From: Desulfovibrio sp. X2
GTDB taxonomy: Bacteria; Desulfobacterota; Desulfovibrionia; Desulfovibrionales; Desulfovibrionaceae
Direction: 5' to 3'
DNA length: 64,000 bases
NCBI RefSeq assembly: GCF_000422205.1
Contig: NZ_ATHV01000029.1
Coordinates: forward strand, 1-64,000
Shown: positions 26,758 through 38,217 of the stretch, piece after piece
How the letters are laid out: each line of letters starts with the position of its first letter
Numbering within the stretch: the first letter of the stretch is position 1
The notes under the pieces: generated by a model
Seen by the model: the letters and a program-made list of their open reading frames with translations, nothing else
Told to the model about the DNA's origin: nothing
Databases searched by the model: none
Translations under genes and position numbers: made by a program

Positions 26758-27852
26758 CTAGACCGTCTCGCCCTCGGCCGCGCAGGCCGTCTCGTATTCC
26801 GCCTGCAGCGCGGCGACCAGCTCCCTGACCGGGATGATCCTGTCCACGCGGTAGGCGTTGCGTCCGGCGAAGATGAGGCCGTTCTTCATGTCGCCCTTCT
26901 TGGCGTCGATCAGGGCCTCGGAGATGCAGAAGAGCCCGGCGCCGCACTCGCAGCCCTGCAGGCAGTGGTAGATGCAGCCGGAAGGCTCCTTGTCGCCGCG
27001 GCGCATGTCGCGCACGAAGGGGTTCATGATGGCCCGCCCCGGAAGTCCGACCGGGCTCTTGATGAGCTCGAGGTCGCCCTCCTTGGCGTTCAGGTAGGCC
27101 TGCTTGAACTCGGGCGCGGCGTCGCACTCCTCGGTGGCCACGAAGCGGGTGCCCATCTGCACGCCCGAGGCGCCGAGGCGCAGGAACTTCAGGATGTCCG
27201 CGCCGGTGAACACGCCGCCTGCGGCCAGCACGGGGATGCGGCGGCCGCTCTCCTCCTCGAAGGGGCGCACGGCCTCGACCACGGCGGGGATGAGCCGCTC
27301 CAGAGCGAATTCGGGATCCGTCACCTGCTCGGGGCGGAAGCCCAGATGGCCTCCGGCCATGGGGCCTTCCACGACCACTGCGTCGGGCAGGCGGGAGTAG
27401 CGCTGCTTCCACTTCTTGCAGATGATCTGGGCCGCGCGGGCCGAGGAGACGATGGGCACGAGCTTGGGCGCGCTCTTCCCCTCCACGTGCTTGGGCAGGG
27501 AGAGCGGCAGCCCGGCGCCGGAGAAGATGATGTCCGCGCCTTCGGCCACGGCGGTCTCCACCAGCGCGTCGTAGTTGGTCTGGGCGACCATGATGTTCAC
27601 GCCGATGACGCCGTCCGAGAGGCTTCTCGCCCGCCGGATGTGCCGCGCCAGGGCGCGGGAGTTGGCGGCCACGAAATCGGTCTTGAAATCGGGCTCGTCC
27701 CAGCCGATTCCGGCGGTGGCGATGATGCCCACGCCACCCTCCCGGGCAACGGCCGAGGCAAGGCTGGAAAGGGAGACGCCGATTCCCATTCCGCCTTGGA
27801 CGATCGGGAGGGCCAGATTCAGGTCGCCAATTACAAGTCGCGGCAAGGCCAT
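26758..27852 (-). CDS. NAD(P)H-dependent flavin oxidoreductase (nitronate monooxygenase/FabK-like)
   Basis: A 364-residue FMN TIM-barrel enzyme. Family features are PIVQGGMGIGVS at the N-terminus, the EGPMAGGHLGF flavin/phosphate loop and PVLAAGGVFTGADI. The members oxidise nitronates or reduce enoyl-ACP; the exact reaction cannot be assigned. Near the C-terminus is a cysteine cluster (CIYHCLQGCECGAGLFC), also found in some relatives, which may bind a metal. AAGGA lies 11 bases before the ATG. It is a single gene, followed directly by the stem-loop cluster. Confidence 0.85.
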   Translation of the reverse strand: MALPRLVIGDLNLALPIVQGGMGIGVSLSSLASAVAREGGVGIIATAGIGWDEPDFKTDFVAANSRALARHIRRARSLSDGVIGVNIMVAQTNYDALVETAVAEGADIIFSGAGLPLSLPKHVEGKSAPKLVPIVSSARAAQIICKKWKQRYSRLPDAVVVEGPMAGGHLGFRPEQVTDPEFALERLIPAVVEAVRPFEEESGRRIPVLAAGGVFTGADILKFLRLGASGVQMGTRFVATEECDAAPEFKQAYLNAKEGDLELIKSPVGLPGRAIMNPFVRDMRRGDKEPSGCIYHCLQGCECGAGLFCISEALIDAKKGDMKNGLIFAGRNAYRVDRIIPVRELVAALQAEYETACAAEGETV

Positions 27853-28031
27853 GTGTCTACTGTTCCTTATTTCAATGGTGAGGGCTGTCCGGCAGCCCTA
27901 AAGAGCACGGCAAAAAAGATCAAGTCCGGTTTTTTTCGCCAGGGCTCACATAAGTTCTCGGGGCCCGCGTGTCCATGCCGCGGAGCGAAATAAACTCCGG
28001 AGATATCCGCGGCGCCTGCGATCCGCTCCGC

Positions 28032-28781
28032 TCACGCCCCCTGGCCCGCGCAGTCGCGGGAGCAGAATCTGAGGAAGCGCTGCGCCTCCTCGAAGCCGGG
28101 GTTGATCTCGAGCGCCGCCGAAAGCAGCTCGCAGCACTTGTTCCGCTCGCCCTTGTCGAAGTAGACGCGGGCGATGTTGAAATACATGTGCTCGTCCCGG
28201 TCGTTGTATTCCAGCGCCTTCCGGTAGTAGCGCAGGGATTCCTCGAGGTGCCCGTTCTTGCGCAGGCTGATGCCGAAGCTGTTGAAGCGCGTGCGCTGCT
28301 CGAAATGGAAAGCCTCGTCCAGCCCGAGCAGGGTGTCCAGGACCTTCTTGAGCTTCACGAAGTCCTTCTTCTCCGAGTAGACCTCGCCCAGGCCGAAGTT
28401 GGCCCGCACGTTGCTCTCGTCGATCATCAGGGCCTTCAGGAACTCGCGCTCCGCGTCGTCCAGCTTGTTCATGGAAAAAAACTTTTCGCCCTGCTCGATC
28501 TTGCGCGCCAGCGTGGCCAGGGCGGGCACGGTATGCCGGTTGTAGTAGTCCGGCTCCGGCACGTAGTTCTTCAGGAACTCGAGTTCGGGGACTTCCTTGC
28601 GGAGACCTGAGGGCACGTGGTGGACGTTCAGCGGCTGAACCTCGAAACGCTGTTCGTCGAGCCTGCGGGCGTACCAGTAGGTCACCTGATGCTGCCGGGA
28701 GGCCGTGCCGCCAGTGCCTATCTCGCTGGTCTTCTGCAGCGAATACACTCCGAGAATTTCCGGAAATGGATGCGTGGACAT
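28032..28781 (-). CDS. TPR-repeat protein
   Basis: A 249-residue cytoplasmic protein. A unique N-terminal segment (about 1-80, with ILGVYSLQKTSEIGTGGTA and a Tyr/Arg-rich strand) is followed by about four tetratricopeptide repeats (about 85-235; for example DDAEREFLKALMIDESNVRANF, and EESLRYYRKALEYNDRDEHM). TPR domains mediate protein-protein contacts. No enzymatic motif is visible. The start at 28781 lies downstream of GGGGAAGGG. It is divergent from eutB, with a 292-base shared upstream region. The function is not known; a scaffold role is likely. Confidence 0.8.
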   Translation of the reverse strand: MSTHPFPEILGVYSLQKTSEIGTGGTASRQHQVTYWYARRLDEQRFEVQPLNVHHVPSGLRKEVPELEFLKNYVPEPDYYNRHTVPALATLARKIEQGEKFFSMNKLDDAEREFLKALMIDESNVRANFGLGEVYSEKKDFVKLKKVLDTLLGLDEAFHFEQRTRFNSFGISLRKNGHLEESLRYYRKALEYNDRDEHMYFNIARVYFDKGERNKCCELLSAALEINPGFEEAQRFLRFCSRDCAGQGA

Positions 28782-29073
28782 GAACGGCTTCCCTTCCCCT
28801 CTTGAACGCCTCTTTCTTCCGCAGGCACCCGTTACATCAAATCCGGGCCGCTGGCGAGAGCATGTACGCACGCAGGAAATACGTTTTACCTATTCAAGTC
28901 AATTTCTTTCACTTTTCCGTCAAAAACAGCCTGTCCGAGGTCCGGTGCCGGTTGAGCTTGCCTGCGTGTCCATGTAAGGGGAATGCTTGCGCGAACGCGG
29001 ACAGGGGGCCCCCGAGGGGCCGCATCATCCCATCCTCCGCGCGCCGGAACCCGAGAGAGCAAGGACAGGCTTC

Positions 29074-30447
29074 ATGCGCAGCGTCACACTCGGCAGCAGG
29101 CATTATTCCTTCTCCACCCTGCGGGAGGTCATGGCCAAGGCCACGCCCGAGCGTTCCGGCGACCGCCTGGCCCAGGTGGCCGCGCGCAGCGCCGAGGAGC
29201 GCGTGGCCGCGCAGTACGTGCTGGCCGAGACGCCGCTTCGCGCCTTCCTCGAGGAGCAGCTCGTGCCCTACGAGCTGGACGAGGTCACCCGGCTCATCGT
29301 GGACAGCCACGACGAGGCCGCCTTCGCGCCCGTGTCCGGGCTCACGGTCGGCGAGTTCCGCGAGTGGCTGCTCTCGGACGCGGCCGACGCCGCGAGCCTC
29401 GCCGCCCTCGCGCCCGGCCTGACCCCGGAGATGGCCGCCGCGGTCTCCAAGCTCATGCGCAACCAGGACCTCATCCTGGCCGCCTCCAAGATCGAGAACG
29501 TCACGGCCTTTCGCGGCACTATCGGGCTTTCGGGCCGCCTGTCCGCGCGCCTGCAGCCGAACCACCCCTCGGACGACCCGCGGGGCGTGCTCGCCTCGGT
29601 CATCGACGGCCTGCTCTACGGCAGCGGCGACGCCTGCATCGGCATCAACCCGGCCACGGACAACCTGGGCAACGTCATCCGGCTGCTCGAGGCCCTGGAC
29701 GAGGTGCGCGAGCGCTACGCCATCCCCACCCAGTCGTGCGTGCTCACCCACGTGACCACGACCATCGAGGCCATCGGCCGCGGCGCGCCCGTGGACCTGG
29801 TCTTCCAGTCCATCGGCGGCACCGAGGCGGTGAACAGGAGCTTCGGCGTGGACCTCGCGGTGCTGGCCGAGGGCCGCGAGGCGGCGCTCTCGCTTCGCCG
29901 CGGCACGGTGGGCGACAACGTCATGTACTTCGAGACCGGCCAGGGCTCGGCACTGTCCGCGGGCGCCCACCACGGGGTGGACCAGCAGACCATCGAGGCC
30001 AGGGCCTACGCCGTTGCCCGCGCCTATCGGCCGCTGCTCGTGAACACCGTGGTCGGCTTCATCGGGCCGGAATACCTCTACGACGGCAAGCAGATCATCC
30101 GCGCCGGGCTCGAGGACAACTTCTGCGGCAAGCTGCTCGGCCTGCCCATGGGCGTGGACGTCTGCTACACCAACCACGCCGAGGCCGACCAGGACGACAT
30201 GGACGTGCTCCTGACCCTGCTCGGCGCGGCGGGCTGCGCCTACATCATGGGCATCCCCGGCTCGGACGACATCATGCTCAACTACCAGACGACCTCGTTT
30301 CACGACGCCCTCTATCTGCGCAGGCTCCTGGGGCTGCGCCCCGCGCCGGAGTTCGAGCAGTGGCTCGTGGGCATGGGATTCTTCGACGACGACATGCGCC
30401 AGCTGACGCTTTCCGAGGACCAGCTGCGCCTGGAGCTGCCCGCATGA
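29074..30447 (+). CDS. eutB: Ethanolamine ammonia-lyase large subunit
   Basis: A 457-residue subunit of adenosylcobalamin-dependent ethanolamine ammonia-lyase, which converts ethanolamine to acetaldehyde and ammonia. The sequence is typical along its length: KLMRNQDLILAASKI, RLQPNHPSDDPRGVLASV, DACIGINPATDN, TYFET-like VMYFETGQGSALSAGAHHG, and MGVDVCYTNHAEADQDDMD. AAGGA 8 bases upstream supports the ATG. The eutC start overlaps the stop (ATGA). No microcompartment shell genes, reactivase eutA or cobalamin riboswitch are visible nearby, so the pair looks like a minimal ethanolamine catabolic unit. Confidence 0.96.
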   Translation: MRSVTLGSRHYSFSTLREVMAKATPERSGDRLAQVAARSAEERVAAQYVLAETPLRAFLEEQLVPYELDEVTRLIVDSHDEAAFAPVSGLTVGEFREWLLSDAADAASLAALAPGLTPEMAAAVSKLMRNQDLILAASKIENVTAFRGTIGLSGRLSARLQPNHPSDDPRGVLASVIDGLLYGSGDACIGINPATDNLGNVIRLLEALDEVRERYAIPTQSCVLTHVTTTIEAIGRGAPVDLVFQSIGGTEAVNRSFGVDLAVLAEGREAALSLRRGTVGDNVMYFETGQGSALSAGAHHGVDQQTIEARAYAVARAYRPLLVNTVVGFIGPEYLYDGKQIIRAGLEDNFCGKLLGLPMGVDVCYTNHAEADQDDMDVLLTLLGAAGCAYIMGIPGSDDIMLNYQTTSFHDALYLRRLLGLRPAPEFEQWLVGMGFFDDDMRQLTLSEDQLRLELPA

Positions 30448-31337
30448 GCGGGCGGGAAAGCACGACCACGGAAAGGACGGGGAGCGACGAGATGGCGGAA
30501 GCATCCGGAAAAACGCCTGCCGGGGCCGGGACGGCGCAAAGCGCCGCCGTCGCCCCCGTGGTCCAGGATTCCTGGCAGCGCCTGAAGGCATTCACCGACG
30601 CGCGCATCGCGCTCGGCCGCTCGGGCGTGAGCCAGCCCACGGCCGCACACCTGCGCTTCTCCCTGGACCACGCCCGCGCGCGCGACGCCGTGCACCTTCC
30701 GCTGGACCAGGAGCGCCTCTTCGCCGAGCTCGCGGACCTCGGCCTTGCCGTGGTGCCCCTGTCCAGCCGGGCGCGCGAGCGCCGGGAGTACCTGCTGCGC
30801 CCGGACCTCGGCCGCAGGCTGGACGCCGGGTCCGTGAAGGCCCTGCGCGCGGGCAGGCCGGGCGACGCCCCCCGGGACGTCGCGCTCGTCGTCTCCGACG
30901 GCCTCTCCTCGGCCGCCATCCAGCGCCAGGCCGCGCCCTTCCTGGCCGCCTTCCTGCCCCTGGCCGCCGCGCAGGGGCTCTCGCTCTCGGCCGTGCACTT
31001 CGTCTCCTTCGGCCGCGTGGCCGTGGGCGACGAGGTGGGCGAGCTCCTCGGCGCGCGCGCCGTGGTCGTGCTCATCGGCGAGCGGCCCGGGCTCAGCTCC
31101 CCGGACAGCATGGGCATCTACATGACCCACGGCCCCGAGGTGGGACTCACGGACGAACGCCGCAACTGCATCTCCAACGTCCGGCCCGAGGGCCAGCCGC
31201 ACGCCGCCGCAGCGACGACCCTGGCCTACCTCCTGGAGAAATCCCTGCGGCTCGGCCTGTCCGGCGTGAACCTGAAGGACGACCAGGCCCTGCCGGGCGC
31301 GAAGCTTCCGGCCGAAGGCCCCGGCCTGCAGGAGTGA
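30444..31337 (+). CDS. eutC: Ethanolamine ammonia-lyase small subunit
   Basis: A 297-residue small subunit that, with EutB, completes the coenzyme B12 site. Family signatures are ARIALGRSGVS, LRFSLDHARARDAVH, LVVSDGLSSAA and IGERPGLSSPDSMGIYMTHGP. The ATG overlaps the eutB stop codon. An alternative ATG at 30492 has a better ribosome binding site (GGGGAG), so the first 16 residues may not be made. The N-terminal ~40 residues are low-complexity and typically disordered. Expression is coupled to eutB. Confidence 0.95.
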   Translation: MSGRESTTTERTGSDEMAEASGKTPAGAGTAQSAAVAPVVQDSWQRLKAFTDARIALGRSGVSQPTAAHLRFSLDHARARDAVHLPLDQERLFAELADLGLAVVPLSSRARERREYLLRPDLGRRLDAGSVKALRAGRPGDAPRDVALVVSDGLSSAAIQRQAAPFLAAFLPLAAAQGLSLSAVHFVSFGRVAVGDEVGELLGARAVVVLIGERPGLSSPDSMGIYMTHGPEVGLTDERRNCISNVRPEGQPHAAAATTLAYLLEKSLRLGLSGVNLKDDQALPGAKLPAEGPGLQE

Positions 31338-31578
31338 CGCGCCCACGACCGGCGCTGCCGAGGAAATCCGGCCGCCTTCGGCTGTACATGTATCGGGGGA
31401 AAGAATACTGTCTGTGCATCCAGCCTGTGGCGCACCATGCGCGGGACCGGTCCCCGCCGCGACACGGCCTGGACCTTCTTCCCGCTTCGGGGGAGACGGA
31501 AGAAGGCCGTCACGCGTCCGACACGAAACACTCCTTCCCGGAAGGGAGGACGAAAGCACCAAGCCAGTGGACCAGCCC

Positions 31579-32352
31579 ATGAGCCGATGCCTTCCGTCGT
31601 CCGTCGCCCTCCTTCTCTCCCTGCTCCTGCTCGCGGGGAGCCCGGCCGCTGTCCTGGCCACCGACCTGACCATCTACACCGAGAACTCGCCGCCTGCGAA
31701 CTTCGAGCAGGACGGCCATCTCACGGGGTCGAGCACCGAGATGGTCCTCGAGATGCTGAAGCGAAGCGGCCTCACGGCCGAGATCACGGTCGCCCCCTGG
31801 CCGCGCGGCTACCGCCTGACCCAGCAGGAGCCGGACACCGCGCTCTTCTCCACGACCCGCACCCCGGAGCGCGAGGACCTCTTCCAATGGATAGGCCCCC
31901 TGCTGCGCATCACCTGGGACTTCTTCACGCTCAGGGACTCGAACCTGACGATAACGAGCCTGGACGACGCCCGCGAGGTGGGACGCATCGGCGCCAACCG
32001 CGAGGACGCCAAGTGCCAGTTCCTCCTGCAGAAGGGCTTCCGGAACGTGGACCCGGCGGACGACATCGCGGCCACGATGCGCAAGCTCGAGGCCGGGCGC
32101 CTGGACATGATCATCAGCTCGAACCTGGCCATCAGCGACTACGCCAGGCTCGCGGGCGTCGCGGCCGACAGCCTGAAGCCGATCTACCAGATCCGCCAGG
32201 CCGACCTCTATCTGGCCCTCTCGCCCGGAACCCGGCCCGATATCGTGAAACGGCTGCGCCAGGCCTACGCCGCAATGCGCAAGGACGGTACCTTCAAGGC
32301 CATCTACGCCCGCTGGTACCCGGGGATCGAGCCTCCCCCGCAGACGCCCTGA
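31579..32352 (+). CDS. Periplasmic solute-binding protein (family 3)
   Basis: A 257-residue binding protein with a Sec signal peptide (about 1-27, ending AVLA before TD). It has a type II periplasmic fold: LTIYTENSPPANFEQDGHLTG, an amino-acid-binding-like start, then ALFSTTRTPERE and KLEAGRLDMIIS. There is no ABC permease or ATPase nearby. Instead a hybrid histidine kinase starts 13 bases after the stop. So the protein probably presents a bound ligand to that kinase, as binding domains do inside BvgS-type sensors. The start is uncertain because there is no clear ribosome binding site; a GTG lies four codons upstream. Confidence 0.85.
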   Translation: MSRCLPSSVALLLSLLLLAGSPAAVLATDLTIYTENSPPANFEQDGHLTGSSTEMVLEMLKRSGLTAEITVAPWPRGYRLTQQEPDTALFSTTRTPEREDLFQWIGPLLRITWDFFTLRDSNLTITSLDDAREVGRIGANREDAKCQFLLQKGFRNVDPADDIAATMRKLEAGRLDMIISSNLAISDYARLAGVAADSLKPIYQIRQADLYLALSPGTRPDIVKRLRQAYAAMRKDGTFKAIYARWYPGIEPPPQTP

Positions 32353-32365
32353 GCCAGGGAACCGC

Positions 32366-34600
<2,235 letters not shown>

Positions 34601-34652
34601 GCCCGGCCCGCCTCTCTTCGGGCCGCGCCGTCTCCCGCAGCGCTTCCCCGCC

Positions 34653-35249
34653 TCACTTCCCTTCTCCGCGCAGGTCGCCGAAGCGTCTGCGCACCTCGGA
34701 AAGCCCCTTGCGGTAGGCCTCGGCGTCGCCGTAGTCGAAGAAGTAGCGGTAGCGGCCGTGCATGCTTTTGGGCGGCCGGGCGTGGCGCACCGGGCACCAG
34801 TACTGCTCGGTGCGGGCCGCGACCTCGCGCACGTAGGACATGAGGCCGTTGAAGTAGCCGCAGTACATGCAGTTCAGCTTCTCGATGAGGTTCAGGTAGC
34901 CGAGCGCCTGGCGGTCGATGACGATGTGCTCGCGCCGCTTCACGCGCGGGATGCCGTAGATGGGGAAGCAGACGAGCTGGTAGACGAAGACCACCGCGTC
35001 CAGCAGGACGGCGGGCAGCAGCGCGCCCCAGATGATGGGCACGGTGAGGATGATCAGCACCCCGGACTCGTAGACGTAGTCCGACCACTTGGCGGCGAGC
35101 TTCGCGTGGCGCTGCCGGACCTCGCGCTCGAAACGCACCTTGCCCTTGCGGAAGGTGTAGGCCAGGCGGCTCTGCCCGGCGCTCAGCTCCTCGGCGAGCT
35201 CGCGCTCCAGCGCCTCCATCCTGTCCAGTATCTCGTCGAGTCTGCTCAT
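34653..35249 (-). CDS. Conserved-looking membrane protein with Cys motif, unknown function
   Basis: A 198-residue protein. The helical, charged N-terminus (coiled-coil-like, 1-55) is followed by one or two membrane segments (about 62-100). A C-terminal region then carries C127-x-x-C130 in NCMYCGYF and C152 in YWCPVRHA. That pattern could bind a metal or cofactor. AGGAG lies just before the ATG. It stands between two kinase genes, convergent with the hybrid kinase at 32366-34600. I do not recognise a named family and assign no function. Confidence 0.75.
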   Translation of the reverse strand: MSRLDEILDRMEALERELAEELSAGQSRLAYTFRKGKVRFEREVRQRHAKLAAKWSDYVYESGVLIILTVPIIWGALLPAVLLDAVVFVYQLVCFPIYGIPRVKRREHIVIDRQALGYLNLIEKLNCMYCGYFNGLMSYVREVAARTEQYWCPVRHARPPKSMHGRYRYFFDYGDAEAYRKGLSEVRRRFGDLRGEGK

Positions 35250-35428
35250 CGAAGGCTCCTGATCGCGCCGTGGGCGCGGCTGCGTGTGCGGCCCGAAGTG
35301 CCCGGGGGAGTCGGGGGAAAGGATGCGGCAAGGCCCGGGGCCGCCGCTTCTCTAAAGAACGGGTGGGAAGCGCCGCTGCGATGCATACGGATGAGAAGGG
35401 GGAACGGAAAGGCGGCGCGGCGCAGGGC

Positions 35429-37996
35429 TCAGACCTCGGCGCGCGCGGTCAGCCGTGATATCTCGCCCAGCAGGGTATCGAGGTCCACGGGCTTCGAGAT
35501 GTAGCCGTCGATGTCCTCGGCCAGGAATTTCTCGCGGTCGCCGACCATGGCGTAGGCGGTCAGGGCGATGACCGGGGTGTGGGACGGCGAGGCCATGTCG
35601 CGGGAGGCGCGCAGGGCGCGCGTGGCCTCCACCCCATCCATGACCGGCATCTGGATGTCCATGAGCACGCAGTCGAAGGACTCCTCGCGCAGGGCCTGCA
35701 CGGCCTCCCTCCCGTTGGGCACGGCTCGGACCTCGTAGCCGGACTTCTCGAGCATGCGCTGGATGAAGAGCCTGTTGGTGACGTCGTCTTCGGCCAGAAG
35801 GAGGCGGGCAGGGCCGGGCCGCCTCGCGGGCTCCTCGGCCTCGGGCTCGGGCGTCCGGACCGGGCGGGCGAAGGGCAGCGAGACGTAGACCGTGGTGCCG
35901 CGCCCCTCCTCGCTGTCCACGGCCATGCCGCCGCCCATGAGATCGACCAGGCGCCGCGTGATGGTCAGGCCGAGTCCGGCGCCCTGCTGGGTCCGGGCAT
36001 AGGATTCGTCCACCTGGGTGAAGGCGTCGCAGACGAAGGCCAGGTTCTCGTCCGAGATGCCGATGCCGGTGTCCGCGATGGTGAACAGAACGCGCGGCCT
36101 CTTGTCGCGCGAGGACGCGAGGGGGCCGACGTGCACCGTTATGCGCCCTGTGTCCGTGAACTTCATGGCGTTGCCCACGAGGTTGAAGAGGATCTGGCGC
36201 ACGCGCACCTCGTCGCCCAGGAGTTCCTCGGGAATATCCGGGGCCAGGGATATGTCGAGCGGCAGGTTCTTGTCCCGGCACAGGGGGGCGAAGGTCTCGC
36301 GGACCGCGTCCAAAAGGTCGCTCACGCGGAAGGGCAGTTCCCGTATGGGCATGCGGTCCGCCTCGATGCGCGAGAGGTCCAGGATGTCCGAGAGCAGCTG
36401 CGTGAGCCGCCTGCCGGAACGGAAGGCCATGGCCGCGTACTCCCGCTGCTCGTCGTCCAGGCGCGTGGCCTGCAGGAGCTGCATCATGCCCATGAGGCCG
36501 TTCAGGGGCGTGCGCAGCTCATGGCTCATGTTGGTCAGGAATTCGCTCTTGGCCCGGCTCGCACGTTCAGCCAGGTTCTTCTGCACCTCCAGCTCCCCGG
36601 CGCGGCGCCGCAGCTGGTCGTACAGGCCGATGTTCTCCAGGGCCACGGAGGTCAGGTCCGCCAGGGACTGCAGCAGGCGCACGTCCTCCATGTCCGGCAT
36701 GCGCCGCTCGGCCCAATAGTTGCCGATGGCGGCCAGCGGCTGGTCGCTGCGCACCGGCACCATGGCCAGGCTCTTGACGAAGGTCGGCCGGTAGGCCGCG
36801 GCCGGGATGCGGGGATCGGAGTAGATGTCCTCGATGATCGCGGCCTGCCGGTTGAGCATGACCCAGCCGCTGATGCACTGCGAAAGCGGAAAGCGCTGCC
36901 CCTTCCAGAGCGGCTCGATGGCGTCCTCGTCGGCGTAGAAGCACATCTCGCCGTCGCGCAGCACGAAGGTTGCGCCGTCCGCGCCGGTCAGCTCCCTGGC
37001 CGCGCTGCGCACCGCCACCATGACCGCCTCGAGGCTCGTGGCCCTGGAGAGATCCCTGGCCGCCCGGGACAGCCGCTCCTGGGCCAGCGCCCAGCGCTCG
37101 GCCTCCTCCTTGGCCTGTCGCAGGGCCTCTTCCGTGCGCTTCTGGTCGGTCACGTCCTGGGTCGTGCCGGAAAAACGCACCGGCCTGCCCGCATCGTCGT
37201 AGATGGCCCGTCCCCGGGCGCGCACCCAGCGCAGCCTGCCGTCCGGGGCCACGGTGCGATACGTGGCCTCGAACAGGCCGTGCCGCTCGATGGCCGCGTC
37301 GATGGCCTGCTGCACGGGCTCACGGTCGTCGGGGTGGAGGACGCGGAAGAAGTCGTCGAGCACCGGCCGCGCGTCCGGCGGCAGCCAGAAATGTTCCTTG
37401 ACCTGGCGGTTCCAGTTCAACTCGCCCATCGGCCAGTCGTTGGACCACAGGCCGAGGTCCGTGGCCTCCGCGATGAAGTCGATGTCGTCCAGGCTCTTGC
37501 GCAGGTCCTGCTCGCTCTCCTGCAGCCGGTGCTCCGAGGCCACGCTGGCGGTCACGTCCTCGCTGGTGATGACGATGCCCCCGGTCACGCCGGAGCGCTC
37601 GTACCAGGGCCGCACCTCCCAGCGCAGCCACTGCCTGCTGCCGTCGGCGCGCTCGAAGGGGTCCCTTTCCGCGCGCTCCACGGCGCCTGCCAGGCAGCGA
37701 CGGTGAATCACCTTCCAGCGTTCCGGGATCTCGGGAAAGACGTCGTAGTGGCTGCGGCCGAGGACCTCCCGGCCGACCAGGCCATAGTCCTCCAGCCAGC
37801 GGCGGCTCACGGCCACGTAGCGCATCCGGGTGTCCAGCATGGCGATGGCCGCCGGCGCGTGCTCGACGAAGAGGCGCAGCTGCACCTGCGCCTTCTCGGC
37901 CTCCGCGAGGCGGGCCGAGAGCTCCTCGGCCAGATCACGCAACGACTGCGTCTCGGCGAGCAGCTCTTCCCTGGATTTTTCGGCTTCCCGTGACAT
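35429..37996 (-). CDS. Soluble hybrid histidine kinase with PAS, PAS and GAF domains
   Basis: An 855-residue kinase without membrane segments. A short coiled coil (1-38) is followed by two PAS domains (about 40-160, and about 165-290 ending in FSGTTQDVTDQKR) and a GAF domain (about 320-490). HisKA has H492 in NMSHELRTPLNG. HATPase_c shows LVGNAMKFT, DTGIGIS and GAGLGLTITRR, and a C-terminal receiver has D780 in CVLMDIQMPVMDG. It should sense an internal signal such as redox, oxygen or a small ligand. The start at 37996 uses the AAGGGAAGAGG just upstream. No HPt or output regulator is adjacent. It is a single gene. Confidence 0.9.
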   Translation of the reverse strand: MSREAEKSREELLAETQSLRDLAEELSARLAEAEKAQVQLRLFVEHAPAAIAMLDTRMRYVAVSRRWLEDYGLVGREVLGRSHYDVFPEIPERWKVIHRRCLAGAVERAERDPFERADGSRQWLRWEVRPWYERSGVTGGIVITSEDVTASVASEHRLQESEQDLRKSLDDIDFIAEATDLGLWSNDWPMGELNWNRQVKEHFWLPPDARPVLDDFFRVLHPDDREPVQQAIDAAIERHGLFEATYRTVAPDGRLRWVRARGRAIYDDAGRPVRFSGTTQDVTDQKRTEEALRQAKEEAERWALAQERLSRAARDLSRATSLEAVMVAVRSAARELTGADGATFVLRDGEMCFYADEDAIEPLWKGQRFPLSQCISGWVMLNRQAAIIEDIYSDPRIPAAAYRPTFVKSLAMVPVRSDQPLAAIGNYWAERRMPDMEDVRLLQSLADLTSVALENIGLYDQLRRRAGELEVQKNLAERASRAKSEFLTNMSHELRTPLNGLMGMMQLLQATRLDDEQREYAAMAFRSGRRLTQLLSDILDLSRIEADRMPIRELPFRVSDLLDAVRETFAPLCRDKNLPLDISLAPDIPEELLGDEVRVRQILFNLVGNAMKFTDTGRITVHVGPLASSRDKRPRVLFTIADTGIGISDENLAFVCDAFTQVDESYARTQQGAGLGLTITRRLVDLMGGGMAVDSEEGRGTTVYVSLPFARPVRTPEPEAEEPARRPGPARLLLAEDDVTNRLFIQRMLEKSGYEVRAVPNGREAVQALREESFDCVLMDIQMPVMDGVEATRALRASRDMASPSHTPVIALTAYAMVGDREKFLAEDIDGYISKPVDLDTLLGEISRLTARAEV

Positions 37997-38217
37997 CCTC
38001 TTCCCTTGGACCAGACATGCTTGGCGGGCCGGCCGGCCGCCCATGAAAAACTGAGGCACGACCATCTCCCCTATAGCCCGGCTGACGCCAGGCTGCAATA
38101 CAGGAAAGCCAGTAATAGTCTGTGCGCGCCATGTTTCGGCCGTCGCGGCAGGCGCGAGGGCAGGAGGGGAAGGCGAGGAGGAGAGGGGGGAGGCACCCGC
38201 CCTCCCCCCGCCGAGGG

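Noticed and set aside
28782-29073. Cobalamin riboswitch before eutB
   Set aside because: No B12-box-like sequence or matching structure could be seen in the 292-base region.
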